Assembly: GCA_023396415.1 (NCBI GenBank)
Contig: JAEWWJ010000017.1
Span: 1 to 64,000 of the forward strand
Length of the DNA stretch: 64,000 nt
Origin: Bacteroidota bacterium
GTDB taxonomy: Bacteria > Bacteroidota > Bacteroidia > Bacteroidales > F082
Reading direction: 5' to 3'
Below the pieces are notes generated by a model. That model was not told the origin of the DNA, searched no databases, and saw only the letters and a program-made list of their open reading frames with translations. Below are positions 25,437 through 33,033 of this stretch, one piece after another (position 1 is the first letter of the stretch; each line of letters starts with the position of its first letter). A program made the position numbers and the translations under genes.

Positions 25437-27074
25437 ATGAAACAGACTTTTTTTTTATTCATTTTTGGTTTAATGTTAGGCTTTTTGCCGGCAAAAAGTC
25501 AAAATAAGTCTGTGTTAAATATTCCGCTTTCACTCAACCAAATTGACGGCGACACCATTCAGCCGGGCGATACCTTAAAGCTTTTGCCCGGAAATCGGTC
25601 ATTTTTACTCTTGAAAAATATCCAAGGCACATCCAATCAGCCGGTTATTATCATCAACAAGGGAGGAGCTTCAGTCATAAGCACCAATCATTATTATGGC
25701 ATAAAATTCTCTGAATGTAGCCATATTAAACTTTTAGGAAACGGACACCCCACAACACCTTATGGTATTAAAATTACACAAGTACTTCAAGGAGCGGGAA
25801 TTACGATTGATGATCGTAGCACTGATGTAGAACTGGCTTATGTCGAAATCACCAACACCAAAATTGGCGGTATATATGCCAAAACCGATCCCACTTGCAG
25901 TTTTTTGGCCACGCGAGATAAGTTTACCATGTACAACCTTCATATCCATCATTGTTATGTGCACGATATTCCCGATGAAGGAATGTACGTGGGCAGCTCA
26001 AAATACACCGGCCAATACCTCCCCGGATGCGATACCACTGTTTTGCCCCATTTAATTTACCATGTCAGCATCCACAACAATATCATCGAAAGATCAGGTT
26101 GGGATGGCATTCAGGTGAGCTCTGCCTCAATTGACTGTCATATTTTCGACAATATCGTTCGTTTCGATTCGCAAAAAGAAATGCCAAATCAAATGTCAGG
26201 AATTTTAATTGGTGGTGGATCAAATTGCGACTGCTACAACAACAGCATTTTTGATGGCAAAGGTGATGGCATTGATATTTTAGGTTTTGGTGAGATGAAA
26301 ATTTACAACAACCTGATTGTGAGGCAAGGAAGAACATTTCAACCAACGAATGAAAATGCTTTTCGGCATGGGATTTTTATTGGCAATGCACCTGATAATG
26401 CACCGGCTACCTTAAAAATTATGCACAATACAATCATTTCACCCAAATCAACCGGCATCCGTTTTTTAAATCAAAATACCAGCAGCGACCTCTTGTTCAA
26501 TAATATTGTCAGCAATCCCGGTTCATTTGCTGTTGCGGGAAATTCAGCTTATTTCGACAACAATGGCAGCCAGGTTTCTCCATTCATAAAAAACAATATT
26601 TTCACTGAACATCCTGAAAATGTTGGCTTTATTAATTATCTTGGCGATAATTATGATCTCAAACCCGGAGCCTCAGCAGTAAACAGCGGCTTCAACGCCG
26701 GTTTAAATAAAGTTACTTTCGATCTCCTCAACCGCCCTCGTCCGCACAATGCCGGTTTCGATATTGGTGCTTTTGAATCACAAGATCCCTATGCCTCGGT
26801 CGAAGAAACTCCAAATAACGGTAATTTTTTAAAAATTTTTCCGGTACCGAGCTCAAAAACGCTTTATATTGACATGAATCTGGCCCAACCCACGCAAGCT
26901 GTTATTTATGTGTTCGATGCAACGGGTAAGCTCATCGAAAAGAATGATCAACTGCATTTTGATGTTGGAAGTAACTATTTAAATTACAACATAAACAATT
27001 ACAAATCAGGTACATATATTTTACACCTCCACGCCCCTACCTTTAATTTACGAAAGTCGTTTACTGTAAACTAA
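25437..27074 (+). CDS. T9SS-exported right-handed beta-helix protein
   Basis: A 545-residue protein with a signal peptide (FLFIFGLMLGFLPAKSQ). A right-handed parallel beta-helix follows, seen as many repeats of the N-x-I/V-x2-N type (HNNIIERSGWDGIQVSS, IFDNIVRFDS, IYNNLIVRQG, MHNTIISPKSTGIRF). A choice-of-anchor Q-type segment (RPRPHNAGFDIGAFES) comes next, then a C-terminal type A sorting domain (LKIFPVPSSKTLYIDM ... GTYILHLH). The family includes polysaccharide lyases, C5-epimerases and passive binders; no lyase catalytic signature can be fixed by eye. It probably acts on or anchors the polymer at the cell surface. Confidence 0.85.
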   Translation: MKQTFFLFIFGLMLGFLPAKSQNKSVLNIPLSLNQIDGDTIQPGDTLKLLPGNRSFLLLKNIQGTSNQPVIIINKGGASVISTNHYYGIKFSECSHIKLLGNGHPTTPYGIKITQVLQGAGITIDDRSTDVELAYVEITNTKIGGIYAKTDPTCSFLATRDKFTMYNLHIHHCYVHDIPDEGMYVGSSKYTGQYLPGCDTTVLPHLIYHVSIHNNIIERSGWDGIQVSSASIDCHIFDNIVRFDSQKEMPNQMSGILIGGGSNCDCYNNSIFDGKGDGIDILGFGEMKIYNNLIVRQGRTFQPTNENAFRHGIFIGNAPDNAPATLKIMHNTIISPKSTGIRFLNQNTSSDLLFNNIVSNPGSFAVAGNSAYFDNNGSQVSPFIKNNIFTEHPENVGFINYLGDNYDLKPGASAVNSGFNAGLNKVTFDLLNRPRPHNAGFDIGAFESQDPYASVEETPNNGNFLKIFPVPSSKTLYIDMNLAQPTQAVIYVFDATGKLIEKNDQLHFDVGSNYLNYNINNYKSGTYILHLHAPTFNLRKSFTVN

Positions 27075-27090
27075 CAAAAACCTCCGCCAA

Positions 27091-27951
27091 ATGAACGCCG
27101 TTAAATCTGTATTAAAGCAACAACTTCCGCGTTGGGCAGGCTATCAACTGAAAAAAATAATACTTTTCGTACGGGGCATTGCGTACCGCGGCAACGCTTT
27201 TTATTGCCCAATCTGTCAACAAGGTTATGCTAAATTTTTCGATGGCGGTTTCGACTTGCCTGTGATTGACCAAATGCAAATCATCGGTGCCGGCAGACGA
27301 AAAAACATTATTTGTCCGGGTTGCGCCTCCAACGACCGCGATCGGCTTGTATATTTGGCCTTGCAAGCACCTCAACTTCAACTTCTTCCGGCCAAAAAGA
27401 TTTTGCATATTGCACCCGAGCCGGCACTCGTTGGTTTTCTTCAAAAAAACCAACAGTTAGATGGAAACACTTACATAATGGGCGTAAAATACCACGAAGG
27501 CTTTTATTATGACAACAACATTCAACTTATTGATTTAACAGCACTTGAATTTGATGATCACATGTTTGACCTCCTCATATGTAACCATGTTTTGGAGCAT
27601 ATTGCGGACGACGATCGAGCCATGCGCGAAATTTTCAGGGTTGTAAAGCCGGAGGGTAAGGCCATTCTTCAGGTTCCTTGGTCGCCGCTTCTCGAAAAGA
27701 CGTATGAAAATGAGGCCATTATTAAACCCAAAGATAGAGAAACACATTTTGGACAGTTTGATCATGTTCGCCTATATGGAAAAGATTATGCTGCTAAACT
27801 CATGAAAACTGGTTTTATAATAGATCAATTGGGTATAAATGACCTGGCTCCTAAAGATAAAGCCATTGAAAAATATGCTTTAAACACTAAAGAGGTTATT
27901 TTTGTAGGAACAAAACCAAGTGAGCCTCATGTTAAACCAGCGATCAGTTAA
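27091..27951 (+). CDS. Class I SAM methyltransferase with N-terminal Cys motifs
   Basis: A 286-residue protein. The N-terminal 75 residues contain CPIC and CPGCASNDRDR, a likely zinc ribbon. The methyltransferase domain follows, with ILHIAPEPALVGFL in place of the usual glycine-rich motif, then FDLLICNHVLEHIADDDRAMREIFRVVKPEG typical of Methyltransf_11. Such proteins occur in polysaccharide and SPASM-like maturation loci; here a sugar methyltransferase is the simplest reading. It overlaps the following histidine kinase gene by more than 20 bases, which ties the kinase to the locus. Confidence 0.83.
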   Translation: MNAVKSVLKQQLPRWAGYQLKKIILFVRGIAYRGNAFYCPICQQGYAKFFDGGFDLPVIDQMQIIGAGRRKNIICPGCASNDRDRLVYLALQAPQLQLLPAKKILHIAPEPALVGFLQKNQQLDGNTYIMGVKYHEGFYYDNNIQLIDLTALEFDDHMFDLLICNHVLEHIADDDRAMREIFRVVKPEGKAILQVPWSPLLEKTYENEAIIKPKDRETHFGQFDHVRLYGKDYAAKLMKTGFIIDQLGINDLAPKDKAIEKYALNTKEVIFVGTKPSEPHVKPAIS

Positions 27952-30334
27952 GGTTGTAATATTTTTTCTTTTTACTTCCATCGGCACTATCCATCATATA
28001 TTGGCCGACAATCCCAAACCAAGCAATGAAGCTGAGCGAATTTTAAATCTAACTCATCTCTATCAAATTGAAACCATTGACTCATTGCTACAAGCGGTTT
28101 TTGAGGAAAGCACAACAGATCAAGACCTCAATCCGTTGCAAACCAATTTTTTACTGTTTCAAATAGGGCGCAAATCACTCGCGATTCAAAACCTTCAATC
28201 CCAGTACAACCAACTAATTAACAATGCCCTACCACAAGAAAGGGCTCGATTTCTTGAGTTGTATTCCGTTTTACTTGAGGAGATGGGTCAAAGCGAAAAG
28301 GCATTGTCCTTGTGGAAAGACATGGCCAAAATAAATGAAGGATTGGGAAACGACAATATTTCCACCCGTATTTTCACCGAAATCATCAGGATATACAACC
28401 ATCAAAAACTTGATGATAAGGCTGCTTTGTTTGAAATTGCCCTTCAAAACGCATCACCGGAAAATAGTGCGCCTGATGTATTTTTTAATGCAGAAGTCGA
28501 AAAAATAAAAATGCTATTCAACAAAAATGAAAACAGCAAAGCGCTCGCCAAATTGAGTGAACTAACAACTTTAACAAACAGCACCTTACCTAACTATTTC
28601 TATCAAATTTTGAAAATCAATGTTTTAACCTTGATGATTGCGCCATCATCAATTGACTTAAAGCACTCGACAGAAGCACTTAAAAATACCAACATTGAGC
28701 ATCTATCACCTCACAAACGTTCATTGGCCCACTCATTTCTGGGGTTGTATTATACTACTATCAATGAAGATTCTGCATACTTATATTTTCAAAAAGCATA
28801 CACGGATTTTGATCAGTTCGAGAAGGCCGTGATCGCCTTTAGCCATCAAAAGTCTGAAATTACTAACCTTCTCTCCACTAAAAATATTGATGAACAGCCA
28901 CCTAAACAATTGAATTATACAGCAATAGTCATTTTTGGGTTAATATCAGGCCTAATGATATTACTTTTTGTTTGGATGTTGGTAAACTACCTGAAATATA
29001 AGAAGGCATTACTGAACAAAATTGAACTCATCGAAAAAAACACTTCAGAAGCTCAGGCACAAATGCAAGAATCATTTAATAATTTTGATATTCTAGCTCA
29101 AGAAAGAGCCTCTGATTTACAAAAAGAGCTCACTGATCGCGAACGCATTGACCACGAATTGCAAGAGGCCCTATCCAACGCAGAAGAGGCCAATTATCAA
29201 AAAAACGCTTTTCTTTCCAATATAAGTCATGAAATACGAACCCCCTTGAATGGAATTATAGGCTTCTCTAATCTTTTGGAAAACGAACTTGCGATGCTCG
29301 ATCAACCACTTTTGTTTGATTATGCCAACTCCATTCAAAAAAGCGGTGACAAGCTTTTACACCTGCTCAACAACATCATTGACATTAGCCGACTTGAAGC
29401 CAATGATATTAATTTTCAAGTAGTTAAATGTGATCTTTCGATGCTTATTGAAGAAACATTACTGCCATTATATCCACAAGCAGCAAAAAAGGGGATAAGA
29501 ATCGTAAAGGAAGTTGCGCCTTTGCATGTTCATGCCGACAAGGAAATGCTGGCCAAAGTGCTCGACGAAATGCTCGACAATGCCATGAAATACACCGATA
29601 AAGGTTTTATTCGGGTCATTGTCGAAAAAATTGAAGCTGAGGATGGGGTTAAAATTTCCATTAGGGACACCGGTATTGGGATTGATAAAAACTACCTTCC
29701 CGAACTTTTTGAGGCCTATCGCAATGTGAATCATGGTTATACACGTCAATATCAGGGGGCTGCGTTAGGAATTCCGCTCTCGAAGCAATTGGTTGAAAAA
29801 ATGGGAGGAACCTTTCAACTTGATTCGCAAAAAGGCGATGGAACTACCATCAACATAGTTTTGCCACATGCCAAACCCACTTCTGTTACAGAAAACCCCA
29901 TCGCTGTTGAGGCGAATCGCCCTGAAAGTATCCAAGATATTCTATTCGGGAAACGTATTTTGCTGGTTGAAGACGATCATGCCAGTCGGAAAATCATCAC
30001 TAAATACCTTGACTTATATGCCGAAGTGGTGGCGGCCGTGGATGGGAATGAGGCACTTAAAGCTATTCAACAACACAATGAACGCCAGTTACACTTTCAT
30101 TTGCTTTTGTTCGACATCAATTTGCCGGCACCTTGGGATGGCATAAAATTGTTGCAACACATCAAAACCAATCATCCGCAATATTCAACAACGCCTGCCT
30201 TAGCGCAAACGGCTTATGCTATGTCCGGCGATAAAGAAAGTCTTTTGAAAGCTGGATTTCATGGATATCTGTCAAAACCCATTCAGCGATTAGAGCTTTA
30301 CAAGGAAATCATTCAAGTAATGAGAAATACTTAA
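27929..30334 (+). CDS. Hybrid sensor histidine kinase / receiver with helical (TPR-like) sensor
   Basis: About 801 residues from the ATG at 27929; a GTG at 27920 is also in frame. A signal-anchor/signal peptide (VKVVIFFLFTSIGTIHHILA) precedes a periplasmic alpha-helical region of about 300 residues that looks TPR-like. One membrane helix (about 331-354), a coiled coil, HisKA with NISHEIRTPLNG (His434), HATPase_c (LDNAMKYTDKG, RDTGIGIDK, and GAALGI for the G2 box) and a C-terminal receiver with Asp729 in LLLFDINLP follow. It overlaps the last polysaccharide gene by 23 bases. The intramembrane signal is unknown. The adjacent receiver at 30427 is a likely partner. Confidence 0.9.
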   Translation: MLNQRSVKVVIFFLFTSIGTIHHILADNPKPSNEAERILNLTHLYQIETIDSLLQAVFEESTTDQDLNPLQTNFLLFQIGRKSLAIQNLQSQYNQLINNALPQERARFLELYSVLLEEMGQSEKALSLWKDMAKINEGLGNDNISTRIFTEIIRIYNHQKLDDKAALFEIALQNASPENSAPDVFFNAEVEKIKMLFNKNENSKALAKLSELTTLTNSTLPNYFYQILKINVLTLMIAPSSIDLKHSTEALKNTNIEHLSPHKRSLAHSFLGLYYTTINEDSAYLYFQKAYTDFDQFEKAVIAFSHQKSEITNLLSTKNIDEQPPKQLNYTAIVIFGLISGLMILLFVWMLVNYLKYKKALLNKIELIEKNTSEAQAQMQESFNNFDILAQERASDLQKELTDRERIDHELQEALSNAEEANYQKNAFLSNISHEIRTPLNGIIGFSNLLENELAMLDQPLLFDYANSIQKSGDKLLHLLNNIIDISRLEANDINFQVVKCDLSMLIEETLLPLYPQAAKKGIRIVKEVAPLHVHADKEMLAKVLDEMLDNAMKYTDKGFIRVIVEKIEAEDGVKISIRDTGIGIDKNYLPELFEAYRNVNHGYTRQYQGAALGIPLSKQLVEKMGGTFQLDSQKGDGTTINIVLPHAKPTSVTENPIAVEANRPESIQDILFGKRILLVEDDHASRKIITKYLDLYAEVVAAVDGNEALKAIQQHNERQLHFHLLLFDINLPAPWDGIKLLQHIKTNHPQYSTTPALAQTAYAMSGDKESLLKAGFHGYLSKPIQRLELYKEIIQVMRNT

Positions 30335-30372
30335 GCAATTTCATTAACTTTTCACGCCAATTCAATTTATGC

Positions 30373-30380
30373 TAAATTTG
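30373..30380 (+). promoter_or_regulatory. -7 box before the receiver gene at 30427
   Basis: TAAATTTG matches TAnnTTTG exactly, 46 bases before the ATG; a -33 TTTG is not evident. It suggests the receiver can be transcribed apart from the kinase. Confidence 0.4.
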
Positions 30381-30426
30381 CAATTGAAAAACTATAAAAC
30401 ATGTGCTTTAAATACGACGCAACATC

Positions 30427-30822
30427 ATGAATCATGCTCAGCAAACATATAAAATACTTCTGGTCGAGGACAATGAATTGAATCAAAAATTCGCCATCGC
30501 CGTCATCAGAAAGTTAGGCTATGAAATGGACATCGCTTCCAATGGACTTATTGGTGTTCAACTCTTTAAAGAAAACACTTACGATTTAATCCTGATGGAT
30601 ATTCAAATGCCTGAAATGAATGGTATTGAAGCTACACAAGCCATTCGACAGTTGGAAGCCAGTGAAGGATCAGGTAAGCATGTACCTATCATTGCTGTAA
30701 CGGCTTTTGCTATGGAACAAGACAAACGTAATTGTATGGAAGCAGGAATGGATGATTTTATTGCCAAACCCTACAAACCCTTCGAGTTAGAACAGAAAAT
30801 AAAGCAATTCTTTCAACTATAA
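30427..30822 (+). CDS. Single-domain receiver of the hybrid-kinase type
   Basis: A 131-residue stand-alone receiver. ILLVEDNELNQK gives the acidic pair (Glu14-Asp15). Asp58 in LILMDIQMPEMNG is the phospho-acceptor, with Thr in AVTAFAM and Lys in FIAKPYKP. The wording MDIQMPEMNGIEATQAIR is typical of receivers attached to hybrid kinases, so this is likely a detached phosphorelay domain. It lies 92 bases after the hybrid kinase, separated by its own -7 box, and 12 bases before the DUF1858 gene. Confidence 0.92.
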   Translation: MNHAQQTYKILLVEDNELNQKFAIAVIRKLGYEMDIASNGLIGVQLFKENTYDLILMDIQMPEMNGIEATQAIRQLEASEGSGKHVPIIAVTAFAMEQDKRNCMEAGMDDFIAKPYKPFELEQKIKQFFQL

Positions 30823-30834
30823 TTTCAATTTAAT

Positions 30835-31098
30835 ATGCTGATTAACAAGAATATAGAAATTGAAGACTTAGTAAGAAATTTTCCTTTCAGCGTAAAATAT
30901 TTAATGGAACACGGAATACGCTGCATCGCCTGCGGCGAACCTATTTGGGGAACACTCGAAGAAGCAGCCCAAGAAAAGGGTTTTAACCAGCAACAAATCG
31001 CGGTTTTTGTTGATGAAATGAACCAGATTCACAATTCTACTGATGCAAACCTTTCCACAAAAGAACCCATCATCGAAATTGACGATCTGAAACAATAG
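30835..31098 (+). CDS. DUF1858 domain protein
   Basis: An 87-residue protein. The first 60 residues match the DUF1858 pattern: NIEIEDLVRNFPFSVKYLMEHGIRCIACGEPIWGTLEEAA (in parts), with the Cys-x2-Cys (CIAC) in the conserved GIRCIACGE segment. The family often occurs with hybrid-cluster or ScdA/DnrN-type proteins tied to nitric oxide and iron-sulfur chemistry, but many members are alone. A Cys pair that can bind metal or respond to redox is visible. It is directly downstream of the receiver (12 bases), so co-expression is likely. Confidence 0.8.
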   Translation: MLINKNIEIEDLVRNFPFSVKYLMEHGIRCIACGEPIWGTLEEAAQEKGFNQQQIAVFVDEMNQIHNSTDANLSTKEPIIEIDDLKQ

Positions 31099-31115
31099 CT
31101 TTCTTGGATTCGTTT

Positions 31116-31742
31116 TTAAGGTGATAGCCGCTTTCTTTCCCAAACAGATCCATTCAGGCTAAACGAAAAACGATCGTGCAAACGATTTTCTCCGCCTTGC
31201 CAAAACTCAAAATAGTCAGCCGTCAGAAGATAACCACCCCAATGATCAGGTCGCTTTAGCGGAGTAGGATTTTTGTAATAGGCCTCAATTTTATCTAACA
31301 ATTCACTTTTTGAAGCAATGACATTGCTCTGCCTCGAAACTATGGCACTTAACTGACTTTTAACCGGTCGGCTATTAAAATAGGCATCGGACGACTCAGC
31401 ATCAATGGTATGAATCTTGCCCTCGATGCGGATTTGCTGCTCCAACTCGGGCCAAAAGAACAGCATAGATCCTATGGGGTTTATTTGCAACTCCTTACCT
31501 TTTCTACTCATATAGTTAGAGAAAAAAACAAACCCTTGTTCTTGCACCTCCTTTAACAAGACAACCCGCGAGGAAGGCCGGTTGTTTGAAACCGTTGACA
31601 GCACAAAGGCATAAGCCTCATAATCCGATGTTTCCAGCGCTTTCGAGAACCAACTTTTAAACAAAACGAACGGATCATCGGGAATTGAAGTTTCGTTAAG
31701 TTGTTGTTTTGTATATTGTTGGCGTAAATGATGTAATTTCAT
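31116..31742 (-). CDS. pdxH: Pyridoxamine 5'-phosphate oxidase
   Basis: A 208-residue FMN enzyme that oxidises pyridoxine or pyridoxamine 5'-phosphate to PLP. N-terminal MKLHHLRQQYTKQQLNE and DPFVLFKSWFSKAL are typical, followed by RPSSRVVLLKE (FMN/substrate), FFSNYMSRKGKEL, FFWPELEQQIRIEG, and the C-terminal signature FWQGGENRLHDRF...WERKRLSP. Length equals the usual 200-220. It converges on the DUF1858 gene with 17 bases between the stops. Confidence 0.96.
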   Translation of the reverse strand: MKLHHLRQQYTKQQLNETSIPDDPFVLFKSWFSKALETSDYEAYAFVLSTVSNNRPSSRVVLLKEVQEQGFVFFSNYMSRKGKELQINPIGSMLFFWPELEQQIRIEGKIHTIDAESSDAYFNSRPVKSQLSAIVSRQSNVIASKSELLDKIEAYYKNPTPLKRPDHWGGYLLTADYFEFWQGGENRLHDRFSFSLNGSVWERKRLSP

Positions 31743-31762
31743 GTCTGTTTGTTTTGATGCAG

Positions 31763-31770
31763 CAAAAATA
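31763..31770 (-). promoter_or_regulatory. -7 box of pdxH
   Basis: TATTTTTG on the minus strand matches TAnnTTTG, 20 bases before the pdxH ATG. No clear -33 element. Confidence 0.4.
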
Positions 31771-31789
31771 ACTAACTTGTGCCAATTAA

Positions 31790-33031
31790 ATGAAGAAGGT
31801 TATGGGTGTTTTTTTTAAGCGGAAGAAGGTGTATTTTCCTACTATCTGGGGGGGATTGCTACTGATTGTTTTGATGTTTTTTAGTTTTTATTTATTAGTA
31901 AGAAACGCATATTCCTTCCTTGCCATGAGCGCTCCTCCTGTTTCAAAAACACTGGTTGTTGAAGGCTGGGTTCCTGAATCGGGTTTAAAAAATGCACTTC
32001 ATTATTATGAAGAAAACCAATATAATAACATGATTATTACGGGGGTACCTATCACCCAATGGACTTATTCTTCGCCATTCTCCAATATGGCCGATGCTTC
32101 AGCCGGAAGCATGAAGAGAATGTTTTTTAATGACACGATTTACAGGGCCATCATCCCATCCACAGTGCTGCGCGACAGAACCTACAGCACCGCCATTGCC
32201 TTGAAAATGCTGCTTCCACAGTGGAACATAAACGCCGATAGCTTCGACCTTTATACTATGGGACCCCACGCACGCAGAACCTATCTCATGTTTACAAAGG
32301 CATTCCCCCATTCAAAAATTGGATTGATCACTGATACTGACCCCTCGATTGATACACAAAAATGGTACACCAACAGTGCGGGTTTTCGGTTGGTTTTTAG
32401 CGAATGGGTAAGTTATTTTTATAGTTTTTGCTTTTTTCGTCCGAACGAAGAAAACACACGCAGCCTCATCCTCCATGGGCATTATCTGGATGGCATTACC
32501 AATCAGCGATTTGTAAAAGACAATGAATTTGCCGACACCTTGACCAGTCCGTTGGGTAAACAAGATGTTAATTTATTTAGAGGGCTGAAGTACTACGCGG
32601 TGGATACAATCTGGAAAAAGCGTGTCGAAATTGCAATTGACACTTCGGAACCACCATTTTTTATGCCTACTACCACCGAACGGAAACCATTGTACCGCAA
32701 ATATGCCACTTTATCATTCAGGCATAACGGACAAATTTATTCTCTAACAGCCTTTCAAAACCTCGACCACAAAAAGAAAAACCCTTCCTACAACGCACTC
32801 TTTGTTCCTTTTAAAGACAGCACAAGTGCCCATGAAACCTATGGAGGAGGCAGGTTTCTCGACTTTGAGATACCACAGTCTAACACCGCTTTTCTTGATT
32901 TCAATACTGCTTACAACCCTTATTGCGCTTACCACGAGCGGTGGTCATGTCCGCTCCCGCCTCCCGAAAACTACCTTAAATTGGCCGTAACTGCGGGCGA
33001 AAAAAACTATAAATCCCACGACGATCAATAG
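31790..33031 (+). CDS. YdcF/SanA-like (DUF218) domain fused to DUF1684
   Basis: A 413-residue protein with one N-terminal membrane helix (about 20-43). Residues about 50-210 resemble the ElyC/SanA/YdcF group (KTLVVEGWVPESGLKNALHYY, NMIITG, RDRTYSTAIALKML). From about 215 the protein carries a DUF1684-like domain whose end is diagnostic: FVPFKDSTSAHETYGGGRFLDF, FNTAYNPYCAYHERWSCPLPPPENYL. YdcF/SanA proteins are linked to envelope and peptidoglycan functions; the role of DUF1684 is unknown. The domains should lie in the periplasm. It is the first gene of a three-gene operon with a kinase and a sigma-54 activator (2- and 4-base gaps). Confidence 0.8.
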   Translation: MKKVMGVFFKRKKVYFPTIWGGLLLIVLMFFSFYLLVRNAYSFLAMSAPPVSKTLVVEGWVPESGLKNALHYYEENQYNNMIITGVPITQWTYSSPFSNMADASAGSMKRMFFNDTIYRAIIPSTVLRDRTYSTAIALKMLLPQWNINADSFDLYTMGPHARRTYLMFTKAFPHSKIGLITDTDPSIDTQKWYTNSAGFRLVFSEWVSYFYSFCFFRPNEENTRSLILHGHYLDGITNQRFVKDNEFADTLTSPLGKQDVNLFRGLKYYAVDTIWKKRVEIAIDTSEPPFFMPTTTERKPLYRKYATLSFRHNGQIYSLTAFQNLDHKKKNPSYNALFVPFKDSTSAHETYGGGRFLDFEIPQSNTAFLDFNTAYNPYCAYHERWSCPLPPPENYLKLAVTAGEKNYKSHDDQ

Positions 33032-33033
33032 CC

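Larger units (their letters stand above)
7700..27951 (+). other. Exopolysaccharide biosynthesis and export locus
   Basis: Seventeen consecutive rightward genes. They encode a receiver, an initiating sugar transferase, a TolC-like exporter piece, a Wzz-type co-polymerase, Wzx flippase, Wzy polymerase, seven glycosyltransferases, an O-acetyltransferase, two methyltransferases and a secreted beta-helix protein. Most junctions are under 35 bases. The set defines a Wzx/Wzy-dependent pathway. No nucleotide-sugar biosynthesis gene is included, so activated sugars must come from elsewhere in the genome. Confidence 0.88.
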
